64,000 nt of DNA from JBGSQR01 sp964509295 (GTDB lineage Bacteria > Desulfobacterota > Desulfuromonadia > Geobacterales > Pseudopelobacteraceae): NCBI GenBank assembly GCA_964509295.1, contig CAZDWS010000012.1, positions 60,542 to 124,541 on the forward strand, in the 5' to 3' direction. Of the stretch, positions 9,336-18,366 are shown piece after piece. Position 1 is the first letter of the stretch. Each line of letters opens with the position of its first letter. The translations under genes were made by a program, and so were the position numbers. The notes beneath the pieces are model-generated. The model was not told where the DNA came from. It was given only the letters and a program-made list of their open reading frames with translations, and searched no databases.

Positions 9336-9725
9336 TTAAAGCCCAAGTTCTTTAATCATTTTGTACAATTTATCCTTATCAATAGGTTTCACCAGATAAC
9401 CGTCACACTGTTCCCGAAAAGCCCCCATTACATTTTCACAGTCCTGCAGGGCAGAGGTCATGATGACTTTTGCTTCCTCGTCCGGCGTAATTCCCAGCTC
9501 TTTTTCCACGCTTCTGAGATGCTGCAGCACCTCCTGTCCACTCATGCCTGGCATCATGATGTCCAGGCAGACCAGCCTGTAGCGCTCGCCCTGTAGTTGT
9601 GACAGCACTATGGCTTCCAGTGCATCTTTGCCGTTACTAATCAGATCACACTTGCCGTAGCTCTCCAGGTAAGCCCCCATCAGTTTGCGACTCATAAGGT
9701 CATCTTCTACGATCATGATTTTCAT
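9336..9725 (-). CDS. Single-domain response regulator (CheY-like receiver)
   Basis: A stand-alone receiver domain of 129 aa. It has the acidic pair in MIVEDD, the phosphoacceptor Asp in LVCLDIMMPGMSG, the Thr/Ser position in VIMTSAL and the Lys in YLVKPIDKDKLY. The start at 9725 (MKIMIVEDD) is preferred to a longer reading because AGAGG lies about 10 nt upstream and receivers normally begin there. It is the last gene of a minus-strand signalling group (12783 down to 9336) containing a histidine kinase, an HDOD protein and a second receiver, which suggests a phosphorelay. Confidence 0.9.
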   Translation of the reverse strand: MKIMIVEDDLMSRKLMGAYLESYGKCDLISNGKDALEAIVLSQLQGERYRLVCLDIMMPGMSGQEVLQHLRSVEKELGITPDEEAKVIMTSALQDCENVMGAFREQCDGYLVKPIDKDKLYKMIKELGL

Positions 9726-9786
9726 TGATCCGGTTCCTCTGTATGTTTTAATCATTAAATGTAATTTGGTTTGGTATCAATTGTAA

Positions 9787-10194
9787 TCAATCCAGATATT
9801 TTTGCATTATGCGAAAAAGATCATTTTGCACGATAGGTTTGATTAAAACATCCGAAAAGCCTTTTGCCAGGTATTCCCGGCAGTCCTCTTCCATGGCGTG
9901 GGCGGTATAGGCAATAATCGGCAGGTGATGCAGATATTCCCTGTTGCTGGTCCGTATGGCCTGACAGACTTCAACTCCGCTAATATCCTTCAAACCGATA
10001 TCCAGTAGAATTATGTCGATTTGGTCCTGACAGCTGTTAGCAGCGTTGATACAGTCAGATCCGCATTCGGTTTCAATGATCCGGTACTCCGGACCATGCA
10101 GAAACGCTGTGATCAATTTGCGATTCAGTAGATTATCATCGCATAGCAGTACTAATTTAGATTTAACCGGGATCTCTGTACTCAAAATATTCAC
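9787..10194 (-). CDS. Single-domain response regulator (CheY-like receiver)
   Basis: Second stand-alone receiver, about 135 aa. Conserved parts are LLCDDN (acidic pocket), IILLDIGLKDISG (phosphoacceptor Asp), IIAYTAH (Thr) and VLIKPI (Lys). It lies 12 nt after the histidine kinase gene on the same strand. The GTG at 10194 is the outermost start but GAGG abuts it; the TTG three codons in has better spacing, so the true start may be 10185. The two receivers in tandem are probably alternative or successive phosphoryl acceptors of the adjacent kinase. Confidence 0.88.
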   Translation of the reverse strand: MNILSTEIPVKSKLVLLCDDNLLNRKLITAFLHGPEYRIIETECGSDCINAANSCQDQIDIILLDIGLKDISGVEVCQAIRTSNREYLHHLPIIAYTAHAMEEDCREYLAKGFSDVLIKPIVQNDLFRIMQKYLD

Positions 10195-10206
10195 CCTCTG
10201 TTTTAA

Positions 10207-11598
10207 CTATTGCGGTAAAATCAGCCTGAAGGTGCTTCCCGTTCCCTGGCCATTACTTTCTGCCCAGATTGTACCCTTATGTAGTGCCAGAAATTCTCTG
10301 CAGAGAGTCAGTCCCAGTCCGGTGCCCTCAAATTCTCTTGTTGCCGAGTTGTCAGACTGCTCAAATGGTTTGAATATGCGTTCCAGGTCTTCTTGTAAAA
10401 TCCCGATACCGCTATCTGTAATACTGATTTCAACATAACTGCTTTCCATATTTGCCGCATCACTCAACAGATAGACAGCTTTCTCGGGAAGACTGCCGAG
10501 CTTGATTTCACCGGCTGCATGGACAGAAACATGACCGGAGGGTGGTGAGAATTTTACGGCATTGGAAAGCAGGTTAAACATGACCTGCTTGATCATCCGC
10601 TCGTCGACCCTTATCGTCGCCGGTAGTGATGGTTCAATATTGAGCGTGATTTGTACTTTGCGATTGTGGGCAATTTCCTTAAGCATTATAAGGCTGTTCT
10701 TCAGGATCGATTCAAGGTTTGAATCGGTCAGCCGCAACTCCATTTTGTTGGCCTCGATCTTTGAAAGATCCAGAATGTCATTAATCAGATCCAGCAGATG
10801 TCGACTGCTTTGAAATACGTAACCAAGATATTCCTGCTGTCTTTCATTGATCGGTCCGAAGCTTTGCGATAAAAGCACATCACTGAAACCGATAACCGCA
10901 TTCAGCGGAGTTCGAAGTTCATGGCTCATGTTGGCCAGAAAAATGCTTTTTGAACGATTGGCTGTTTCGGCAATTTTACGGGATTTCTGAAGTTCACTGG
11001 TTCGTTCTTCAACCTTCTGTTCCAGGTTCTGAACATGATCCCTGATCACATTGTTAAGTCTGTTACTTTCCAGCGCATAGGCTGTATTTAAAAGTATTAT
11101 GGTCATAGCATTTTGTGAAGGAGCATCAATAATGCTGTTGCTGCCCGGCATTATTCCGACAAACATGCCGGTAATCCTGCTTTTTGTGGCAATTACCTGC
11201 AGTACAACACTCTGCTCTTCATTAATACCCGGAACAACATGGGGGTGATTCTGGCTAATGGCCCAGGCAAAGCTGCCTTCACGGATTTTCCGGTCCACTT
11301 CTTGTTCCATCTCAAGGTAGCAATCGGTCGGCAGACACTCGGACAGATCAAAACTATTGTCATCCGTATTGAGATAGAAGGCCATTTTCTGGAAAGGGAG
11401 CAGTCTTTTCAATTGTTGAAAAGTGGCTTTGAAGATGGAGACATTATCTTTTTCGCTATTCAAGTCTTCCTGGAAATCTCTGCTGGAAGCCAGTACATCA
11501 AGAATACAGATGTTTTGAAGGTTGCATTCCTCCAGAAATTGATTGCGTTCCTTTAAACGTTCAAGTTCGTTCAAAATTTTTTCCGGTTCACTGCTCAT
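10207..11598 (-). CDS. Sensor histidine kinase, soluble, GAF-like input
   Basis: 463-aa cytosolic kinase with no membrane helix. Residues 1-45 are coiled-coil-like, about 45-180 look like a GAF-type sensor fold (weak call), a coiled coil near 185-215 (VQNLEQKVEERTSELQKSR) leads to the phosphoacceptor box NMSHELRTPLNAVIGF (His near 226), followed by the ATPase with an N box (MFNLLSNAVKFSP), G1 (ITDSGIGI), F box (IFKPFEQSD) and G2 (GTGLGLT). It has no attached receiver; the two receivers downstream likely fill that role. It overlaps the HDOD gene by 4 nt, indicating coupled translation. Confidence 0.92.
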   Translation of the reverse strand: MSSEPEKILNELERLKERNQFLEECNLQNICILDVLASSRDFQEDLNSEKDNVSIFKATFQQLKRLLPFQKMAFYLNTDDNSFDLSECLPTDCYLEMEQEVDRKIREGSFAWAISQNHPHVVPGINEEQSVVLQVIATKSRITGMFVGIMPGSNSIIDAPSQNAMTIILLNTAYALESNRLNNVIRDHVQNLEQKVEERTSELQKSRKIAETANRSKSIFLANMSHELRTPLNAVIGFSDVLLSQSFGPINERQQEYLGYVFQSSRHLLDLINDILDLSKIEANKMELRLTDSNLESILKNSLIMLKEIAHNRKVQITLNIEPSLPATIRVDERMIKQVMFNLLSNAVKFSPPSGHVSVHAAGEIKLGSLPEKAVYLLSDAANMESSYVEISITDSGIGILQEDLERIFKPFEQSDNSATREFEGTGLGLTLCREFLALHKGTIWAESNGQGTGSTFRLILPQ

Positions 11599-12461
11599 AA
11601 GTCAGTTCCACCAAAAATGGTCTCCAACGTTTTTTCGATCTGCTCATCTGCCTGCTGGATGATACCGGCAATGGCACTCTCAGGGATGTTCAGACAATCC
11701 CAGGCAGCTTCATTCAGTACCGGTACGCAGGATTCTCCGCTGGTGCCGGCCTGGATAGCATGTGCAAAAAGATCTGCAATGTGTAGCAGAGCCGCTTCCT
11801 GTGGATATACTGCCGCTCGTGCAGGATCATGATGGCAGGCTACCGGTTCGGAAATAATGACCGGGATTTTCCATTTTTTCAGCAGTTCTCCACCCACATC
11901 GGCATGGTCAAAGCCAAGCTCGCTGCGTTGTAACTGAAATAGAAACCGGTCTGACTCATTGCAACGTTCAATCATTTCACGAAGCAGAACCGGCATGCTT
12001 GTGGACATTATCAATTGGCCGATGTCATGCATAATTCCGGCTACAAAAAAACGTTCCACATTGGTTTCACGTCTGTGTGAAGCAATAATCCGTGCCATGA
12101 TGCCGGTACTGATGCTATGTCTCCAGAAGGCTGTCATATTCAAAATGTCTTCCGGAATATCCTTGAAGACATTTATGACAGAAACGGCCATGGAGAGGTC
12201 GCGCAACTGCTGTGTGCCGATGATGGTGGCGGCCTTTGTAATTGTGTCGATGTTCTTGTGATAGCCGAACATGGGGCTGTTAGCTAATTTCAGGATGCGG
12301 AAGCAGAGACCCTGGTCCTCTGAAATTATCAAAGTAATGTCGGATATTGAGGCGCGCGGATTATTGATCGCCTGGGTCAGGCGCTCGTGTATCAGCGGCA
12401 GAGAGTAGATGGTTGAAGCGTTATTTACAATGGAGTCCAGAGAAGGACTAGCTGTTCGCAT
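11595..12461 (-). CDS. HDOD-domain protein
   Basis: 288-aa protein built around an HDOD domain (about residues 15-210), the inactive relative of HD phosphohydrolases often met next to signalling proteins. Typical elements are SLPLIHERLTQAINNP, LCFRILKLANSPMFG, ATIIGTQQLRDLSM and FFVAGIMHDIGQLIM. It retains HD-like pairs (MHDIG and CHHDP), so residual metal binding cannot be excluded. It overlaps the upstream small gene by 14 nt and the kinase by 4 nt, so the three are one translational unit. A scaffold or adaptor role in the phosphorelay is inference. Confidence 0.88.
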   Translation of the reverse strand: MRTASPSLDSIVNNASTIYSLPLIHERLTQAINNPRASISDITLIISEDQGLCFRILKLANSPMFGYHKNIDTITKAATIIGTQQLRDLSMAVSVINVFKDIPEDILNMTAFWRHSISTGIMARIIASHRRETNVERFFVAGIMHDIGQLIMSTSMPVLLREMIERCNESDRFLFQLQRSELGFDHADVGGELLKKWKIPVIISEPVACHHDPARAAVYPQEAALLHIADLFAHAIQAGTSGESCVPVLNEAAWDCLNIPESAIAGIIQQADEQIEKTLETIFGGTDL

Positions 12462-12783
12462 GTCGCACCTTTCTGATCAGGCACTGTCGAAATAGTTCAG
12501 ACATGGCGGGGTGAGTCAGATCAATTTTGCGGAAATGCCGCGTAAGTTCGCTTTCCACCTGCTGCATAAGTTCTGGTTGAATTTCTTCTCCAACAGTTGT
12601 CTGGACATGTGGTGCTTCGTGATCCAGAATGTCAACCTTTGGAATGCCCCACGTCATAAACATGCGGATATGGCGACTGGTCAGCTCAGTTCCCTGTGTC
12701 AGCAACAGTCGGCCGTTGCGGTCATGCGTATCAGCAGCAAGCACCATACCCTCTGTCAGGTTATCAATCTGAACCAGCCCCAT
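12448..12783 (-). CDS. Small protein resembling HD-GYP N-terminal region
   Basis: 111-aa soluble protein. Its first 55 residues (VQIDNLTEGMVLAADTHD, then GRLLLTQGTELTSRHI and GIPKVDILD) match the short beta-rich segment commonly found at the N terminus of HD-GYP and related phosphodiesterases; the rest is helical and basic (FRQCLIRKVRH). No catalytic motif is seen. It overlaps the HDOD gene by 14 nt, so it probably works with it, as if an ancestral N-domain plus HD-type protein were split in two. Function unknown. Confidence 0.75.
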   Translation of the reverse strand: MGLVQIDNLTEGMVLAADTHDRNGRLLLTQGTELTSRHIRMFMTWGIPKVDILDHEAPHVQTTVGEEIQPELMQQVESELTRHFRKIDLTHPAMSELFRQCLIRKVRHANS

Positions 12784-12805
12784 ATTTAAACTACCTTCCC
12801 TTGTT

Positions 12806-14467
12806 TCAGATTTTTGCTGAAATTAGCATTTCTTTTGCATGTTTTCTGGTTGTGTCGGTAATAACAGCACCACCGAGCATGCGAGAAATTTCCTCGATAC
12901 GGGCCGGGGCATCCAGCGCATTAACAACAGTTGTGGTACGACCGTTTACAACCTGTTTTTCGACCCGCAGATGCTGGTCTGCAAAGACCGCTACCTGTGG
13001 CAGATGGGTAATACAGAAGACCTGCTGGCTGGCAGCGACTTTTTTCAGCTTTCTGCCTACAATATCAGACGTTGCTCCGCCAATGCCGGTATCTACTTCA
13101 TCAAAGACTAAAGTTGGGGCATCACCTTCAGGAAGAACCTGTTTGAAAGCCAGCATCAGCCTGGATAACTCTCCACCGGAGGCGATCTTGGCCAATGGGC
13201 GGGGCAGTTCGCCCGGATTGGGTGAAAAGAGCAGTTCAACCCGTTCATATCCGCTGGAACGTGGCTCCGGAAGTGCTGTCAGGGCCACCTCGATCTGGGC
13301 ATTTTTCATGGCAAGCTGATGGGCTTCACTCTCCAGTGCCTGCTTTAGCTCGAGCGCGGCAAGGCCCCTGCGTTTGCTTAGTTCCTGTCCCTTTGCCATA
13401 AGCTGTCCGGACAGGCGCCCCAGTTCCGCTTCAAGCTGCTGGCGGTCCAGCCCATGCTCGCGCAGTTGATCAAGTTCCTGATCCACCTGTTGTTTAAAGG
13501 CCAGGATCTCTTCAATTGTAGTGCCGTATTTACGTTTCAGTTTGCCGATCTGGTCCAGCCGGTCTTCAATGCACTGCAATGCAGCGGGATCAGATTCTAT
13601 ACGGGCAGAGTAGCTGCGCAGGCTCATGGCCGTATCTTCCAGCTGCAGATAGTTGTTTTCAAGAGCGTCTGCAATACCTTCAAGTGATGAATCAATACCG
13701 GCAATTTCCCTGATCGAGTTGCTGATACGTTTAAGTTGCCCCAGAATGGCACTGTCACCGCCATAAAGACGTTCAAATGCCTCTGAACTGGATCCACCGA
13801 GTTTTTCCGCATTGGCCAGCAACGTCCTCTGCTCCTCAAGTTCCTCTTCTTCGCCCGGCTTCAGTTCCGCTTTAGCAATGTCTTCCGACTGAAAAGACAG
13901 CAGATCCAGCTTGCGGGCTGTCTCGCGTACCTGGTCATCCAGGTGGGTCAAACGATCCTGAATATTTTGCAGATCGTTGAACAGTGAGCTGAACTCATTT
14001 CGCTGGCTGGTTGTCCCGGCAAATGCATCCAGCAACATCAGCTGGTTCTCCGGACGCAAAAGCGTTTGAGATTCGTGTTGCCCGTAAATATTGATCAGGC
14101 GGCTGGAAATGTCAGTCAGAAGGGACAGGGTTGCCATGCCGCCATTGATAAAAATCCGGTTTTTGCCGGCCCGAGAAATGGAGCGCTTTACCAGCAACTC
14201 ACCATGGGAATCGAATCCGGAATCAGCAAGCAGTTGGGCAATATCCGGCAGATTGGATATGTCGAACAGTGCCTCCACATTTGCCTCGTCTTCACCGGAG
14301 CGGATCAGATCGCTGGAGGCCCGTCCACCCATGATCAGACTGACAGCGTCAATTATGATCGACTTTCCGGCACCGGTTTCACCGGTCAGCAGGGTCAGTC
14401 CGGGCCGCAGGGAGAGACGCAGCGAATCTATAATGGCAACATTGGTAATGGAAAGGTCAGTCAGCAT
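12806..14467 (-). CDS. recN: DNA repair protein RecN
   Basis: SMC-like ATPase acting early in double-strand-break repair. N-terminal Walker A is GETGAGKS near residue 30, a long coiled coil spans about 150-370, and the C-terminal head holds the signature ASGGELSRLMLA and Walker B TLVFDEVDTGIGG. Length 553 aa is standard. ATG at 14467 (MLTDLSITNVAIIDSL) is chosen over a GTG 9 nt upstream. It is downstream of nadK, separated by a repeat-rich 100-bp spacer, the same nadK-recN order seen in many proteobacteria. Confidence 0.96.
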   Translation of the reverse strand: MLTDLSITNVAIIDSLRLSLRPGLTLLTGETGAGKSIIIDAVSLIMGGRASSDLIRSGEDEANVEALFDISNLPDIAQLLADSGFDSHGELLVKRSISRAGKNRIFINGGMATLSLLTDISSRLINIYGQHESQTLLRPENQLMLLDAFAGTTSQRNEFSSLFNDLQNIQDRLTHLDDQVRETARKLDLLSFQSEDIAKAELKPGEEEELEEQRTLLANAEKLGGSSSEAFERLYGGDSAILGQLKRISNSIREIAGIDSSLEGIADALENNYLQLEDTAMSLRSYSARIESDPAALQCIEDRLDQIGKLKRKYGTTIEEILAFKQQVDQELDQLREHGLDRQQLEAELGRLSGQLMAKGQELSKRRGLAALELKQALESEAHQLAMKNAQIEVALTALPEPRSSGYERVELLFSPNPGELPRPLAKIASGGELSRLMLAFKQVLPEGDAPTLVFDEVDTGIGGATSDIVGRKLKKVAASQQVFCITHLPQVAVFADQHLRVEKQVVNGRTTTVVNALDAPARIEEISRMLGGAVITDTTRKHAKEMLISAKI

Positions 14468-14483
14468 GATTAACACCGGTTTG

Positions 14484-14570
14484 TTGGTTCAAGGGTCGTG
14501 GTTCAAGGTTCGTAGTTCGTAGTTCGTGGTTCAAGGCTTTCAACAAAAAACCACGAACCATGAACTGCCT
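14484..14570. repeat. Iterated GTTCGTGGTTC-type repeat with hairpin between nadK and recN
   Basis: The spacer is built from repeated words GTGGTTCAAG and GTAGTTC, about every 7-10 bases, followed after an A-rich turn by near-complementary AACCACGAACC and ATGAACT. The halves fold back on each other (about 14513-14535 with 14549-14567). It starts right after the nadK stop codon on the minus strand and may act as a processing or termination hairpin between nadK and recN. Confidence 0.7.
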
Positions 14571-15434
14571 TTATCTTTCGCCCCACTTCAGTTTTGTTCG
14601 CAAAAGTTCAAAGTAGTCACGGTTGCGGGACACGATTAGTGATGTTGCGGCTGGTGCCTTGCGTACTTCAACCGAATCACCCTCCTGCAGTTCAAATCCT
14701 GTCTGTCCATCCATGGTCAAATAGACCTTTTCATCAAAGGATGATTTGACGGTAATGGAGACTACAGAGTCGTCTGTTACTACAATCGGCCGGTTGGTAA
14801 GGGTGTGTGGACAGATCGGAGTAATGACCAGACAGCTCATGGAGGGATGGATAATCGGTCCACCGGCGGACATGGAGTAGCCGGTGGAGCCGGTGGGGGT
14901 GGAAATGATCAGGCCGTCGGATTTGAAGGTCGTGAGAGGGTGTTTGTTGACGCAGGTTTCCAGATCAACGATGCGTGCAATGGCACCCTTGTTAATGACA
15001 ATTTCATTCAGGGCACGGAATTGCTCCAGCTGATTGCCGTCCCTGTGTATAGTGGCCTCCAGCATCATTCTTCTGGAGGTAAGCTGATTGTTTTCCAGGG
15101 CACGTTCAAGGACGGAATAAAGTTCATCGACAGTTACTTCGGTCAGAAAGCCCAGGCTGCCCAGGTTGATGCCGAGAATGGGAATGTCAATGCCGTAGAA
15201 AATCCTGGCAACCGAGAGTAGAGTGCCATCGCCGCCCAGGACAACTACCAGCTCCGCTTTTTCGAGTATTATCTCCTGGGCGGAACCTTTGTTGTAGTCA
15301 ATGTGTTTTGCCAGATGGGCGTCCACCAGGGGCGTACATCCCTTTGCCTCCAGCCATGCGACAAGCTCATGGGCAATTCCCTGACAGCGTGGATCATGCA
15401 GTTTTGCAAATATGGCAACGTGTTTTCTGGACAT
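14571..15434 (-). CDS. nadK: NAD kinase
   Basis: Phosphorylates NAD to NADP in the cytosol. The diacylglycerol-kinase-like fold signature GGDGTLLS is at residues 67-74, followed by ILGINLGSLGFLTE, NEIVINKG and the STPTGSTGYSMSAGGPI segment that forms the NAD pocket. Length 287 aa is normal. Start ATG at 15434 (MSRKHVAIFAKLHDPR). It lies between valS upstream and recN downstream on the same strand; spacing of about 60 nt to valS suggests possible co-transcription. Confidence 0.96.
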   Translation of the reverse strand: MSRKHVAIFAKLHDPRCQGIAHELVAWLEAKGCTPLVDAHLAKHIDYNKGSAQEIILEKAELVVVLGGDGTLLSVARIFYGIDIPILGINLGSLGFLTEVTVDELYSVLERALENNQLTSRRMMLEATIHRDGNQLEQFRALNEIVINKGAIARIVDLETCVNKHPLTTFKSDGLIISTPTGSTGYSMSAGGPIIHPSMSCLVITPICPHTLTNRPIVVTDDSVVSITVKSSFDEKVYLTMDGQTGFELQEGDSVEVRKAPAATSLIVSRNRDYFELLRTKLKWGER

Positions 15435-15492
15435 GAACGCTCTTTAGTTTCTTGTTTTTTATTAAGCCTTTATCACAGAAGAACCGGTTATA

Positions 15493-18186
15493 CTACTTCA
15501 ATCCTCTGATCTTCTCCAGACTGTCTTCAAGAACCTGTTTCTTGCCTGTTACCTCGGCCAGTTTTTCACGTTCCTTGGCAACAACTTCTACGGGAGCACG
15601 ATCAACAAAGCTGGGGTTTTCCAGCTTTTTGGAGAACATGTCGATTTCCTTGTCAATCTTGGCGATCTCCTTCAACAGGCGTTTTTCCTCTTCTTCCACA
15701 TTTACCAGTCCACGCAGAGGGACAAAAATCTGCACATCACCGGCAACCTGGATTGAGGCATCCTCAGGCTTTTCAATCTCCTGGCCGATGGCCAGATCTG
15801 ATATGCGGGCCAGGCTGATGATGGAGTTTTCATTGTGCTTCATAATCCGCATACTCTCGGCGCTGCCGCAGGAGAGGATCACGGCAATCTGCTTGCTCGG
15901 CGGAACTTCCATCTCTCCGCGAATATTGCGGATGCCGTTGATAACATCCATAACCCGTTCCATATTGGCAGCGGCTTCAGGGAAATTCAGTTCCGCAAGT
16001 GGGGCAGGGTAGGCGGCCAGCATAATACTGCGATCTGGATTCAATACAATATTACATTTTTCCGTTTTCTGAACCACAGCAGGCAGCGCCTGCCAGATTT
16101 CCTCTGTGATGAACGGCATGAACGGATGCAGCAGACGCAGCAGGTTTTCCAGGGTATACCAGAGTACATATTGAACAGTCTGTTTGCGTTCCGGTGTGCC
16201 GTTGTACAGATCCTGTTTGGACAGTTCCAGGTACCAGTCGCAGAACTCGCTCCAGGTGAACTGGTAGAGGGTCATGGCACTCTCATTGTAGCGGTAGCCG
16301 CTCAGGGTCTCATCGACAGCTTTAGCCGTTTCGTTCAGTTTGTGCAGAATCCACTTGTCTCCTTCGGAGAGAACAAGTGTTTCAATTTTAACCCCATTCG
16401 GATCAAACCCTTCCAGGTTCATCAGTGTAAAACGGGCGGCATTCCAGACTTTGTTGCAGAAGTTTCGGTATCCGGCAATGCGTTCCTCTGCCAGTTTGAT
16501 ATCGCGACCCTGGGCGGCAAAGGCGGCCAGGGTAAAGCGGAAGGCATCGGTACCGTATTCCTCAATGATGGTCAGCGGGTCAATCACATTACCCTTTGAC
16601 TTGCTCATCTTCTGTCCCTGAGCATCGCGAACCAGGGCATGGATATAAACGTCCGTGAACGGCACCTCTTTCATGAAGTGCAGTCCCATCATCATCATTC
16701 TGGCAACCCAGAAAAATAAAATGTCAAACCCGGTCACCAGGCAGGCGGTCGGGTAGAATGTTTTAAGCTCTTCCGTATTGTCCGGCCAGCCCATGGTTGA
16801 GAATGGCCAGAGGGCCGAAGAGAACCATGTGTCCAGCACATCGGTTTCCTGACGTATTTCGTCACTGCCACAGTTGGAACAGTGGGTCGGATCGGTCATG
16901 GTTACATTGATGTGCCCGCAGTGGTCGCAGAACCAGGCCGGGATGCGGTGTCCCCACCAGATCTGGCGCGAGATGCACCAGTCACGGATGTTTTCCATCC
17001 AGTCGTAATAGGTGTTTTCCCACTGTTTAGGCAGAATGCGGGTTTTGCCTTCTTTGACCGCAGCCAGGGCTGGTTTGGCCATTTTTGTGGCATTGACATA
17101 CCACTGCATGGAGAGATACGGTTCCACAACTGTTTTGCAGCGGTAACAGCCGCCGACTGACATGGCATGATCGTCAATTTTTTCCAGTAGACCGGCCTCT
17201 TCCAGGTCGGCGACAATCCGGGTGCGGGCGGCAAAGCGGTCCATCCCTTCGTACTGGTGGCCGGCTGCGTTGATGATGCCCGATTCATCCAATACATTGA
17301 TCCGGTCCAGATCGTGACGCGCTCCAACCTCAAAGTCGTTGAAATCGTGGGCCGGGGTGATTTTGACTACGCCTGTGCCGAATTCATGATCAACGTAGCT
17401 GTCTGCAATAACCGGTATTTCACGATTGATTAGCGGCAGGACAACCTTTTCGCCGACCAGATTCTGGTACCGTTCATCATAAGGATTAACAGCAACGGCT
17501 GTATCACCCAGCATGGTTTCCGGACGGGTTGTGGCTACAATCAGAAACTTACCCGGCTGTCCGACAATCGGGTAGCGGATGTGCCACAGGTGTCCTTTTT
17601 TGTCTTCGTGCTCAACTTCAATATCGGATAGCGCCGTATGACAGCGTGGACACCAGTTGATCAGCCGGTTTGCGCGGTAGATCAGACCTTCTTTGTAAAG
17701 GTTGACAAATACTGTACGGACAGCCTTGGAAAGGCCCTCGTCCATGGTAAAACGTTCACGCTCCCAGTCACAGGAGGCACCCAGGCGTTTTAGCTGGCCG
17801 ATGATCTGGCCACCGGACTCGGCTTTCCATTTCCAGACCCGCTCGATAAATTCTTCACGGCCCAGTTCGTGACGGTCCTTGCCTTCGGCTGCCAGTTGGC
17901 GTTCCACAACATTCTGGGTGGCGATACCGGCATGATCGGTGCCCGGCATCCAGAGCACGTTGTAACCCTGCATTCTTTTCCAGCGGCAGAGGATGTCCTG
18001 AAGGGTATTGTTGAGGGCATGGCCCATATGAAGTGCGCCGGTTACATTCGGCGGAGGAATAACAATGCTGTAGGCTTTTTTGTCGGACGTGGCGGCAGCG
18101 TGGAAGTAACCTTTGCTTTCCCATTCAGCGTACCATCTTTTTTCAACATCATGAGGCTCATAGCCTTTTGCTAGTTCTCTTGTCAT
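15493..18186 (-). CDS. valS: Valine--tRNA ligase
   Basis: Class I aminoacyl-tRNA synthetase of about 897 aa. The HIGH motif appears as HMGHAL near residue 53 and the KMSKS motif as KMSKSKGN near 525; the editing domain lies between (TTRPETMLGDTAVAV) and the C-terminal coiled coil (LVNVEEEEKRLLKEIAKIDK) is present. The protein is taken to start at MTRELAKGYEP (18186), which matches family N termini; an ATG at 18201 with AGGA directly against it is the alternative. A perfect 14-bp palindrome (ATTGATTAATCAAT, 18214-18227) lies just upstream, in the likely promoter region. Confidence 0.96.
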   Translation of the reverse strand: MTRELAKGYEPHDVEKRWYAEWESKGYFHAAATSDKKAYSIVIPPPNVTGALHMGHALNNTLQDILCRWKRMQGYNVLWMPGTDHAGIATQNVVERQLAAEGKDRHELGREEFIERVWKWKAESGGQIIGQLKRLGASCDWERERFTMDEGLSKAVRTVFVNLYKEGLIYRANRLINWCPRCHTALSDIEVEHEDKKGHLWHIRYPIVGQPGKFLIVATTRPETMLGDTAVAVNPYDERYQNLVGEKVVLPLINREIPVIADSYVDHEFGTGVVKITPAHDFNDFEVGARHDLDRINVLDESGIINAAGHQYEGMDRFAARTRIVADLEEAGLLEKIDDHAMSVGGCYRCKTVVEPYLSMQWYVNATKMAKPALAAVKEGKTRILPKQWENTYYDWMENIRDWCISRQIWWGHRIPAWFCDHCGHINVTMTDPTHCSNCGSDEIRQETDVLDTWFSSALWPFSTMGWPDNTEELKTFYPTACLVTGFDILFFWVARMMMMGLHFMKEVPFTDVYIHALVRDAQGQKMSKSKGNVIDPLTIIEEYGTDAFRFTLAAFAAQGRDIKLAEERIAGYRNFCNKVWNAARFTLMNLEGFDPNGVKIETLVLSEGDKWILHKLNETAKAVDETLSGYRYNESAMTLYQFTWSEFCDWYLELSKQDLYNGTPERKQTVQYVLWYTLENLLRLLHPFMPFITEEIWQALPAVVQKTEKCNIVLNPDRSIMLAAYPAPLAELNFPEAAANMERVMDVINGIRNIRGEMEVPPSKQIAVILSCGSAESMRIMKHNENSIISLARISDLAIGQEIEKPEDASIQVAGDVQIFVPLRGLVNVEEEEKRLLKEIAKIDKEIDMFSKKLENPSFVDRAPVEVVAKEREKLAEVTGKKQVLEDSLEKIRGLK

Positions 18187-18326
18187 TAGTATTTGCACCA
18201 TTCCTGATTTTTAATTGATTAATCAATATATGAAAAACAGGTGGAATATGCAACCTTCCCTGCAAAAAAAATGATTTAATGAGACTTGACTATTTGCAAA
18301 TCTGGGTAACAATTTAAAAAAATAAA

Positions 18327-18341
18327 TCAGAATCATTCTGA
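18327..18341. promoter_or_regulatory. Palindrome upstream of hemerythrin chemoreceptor gene
   Basis: TCAGAAT and ATTCTGA form a perfect 7-bp inverted repeat around one C, 25 nt before the ATG of the chemoreceptor gene. It may be a repressor operator in the 5' untranslated region; no known family is recognised. Confidence 0.4.
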
Positions 18342-18366
18342 ATTGTCCGTTTCAGGGGGTACACTT

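Noticed and set aside
18187..18342. T-box or attenuator before valS
   Set aside because: No T-box consensus, no valine-rich leader frame and no terminator hairpin; only a 14-bp palindrome is present.
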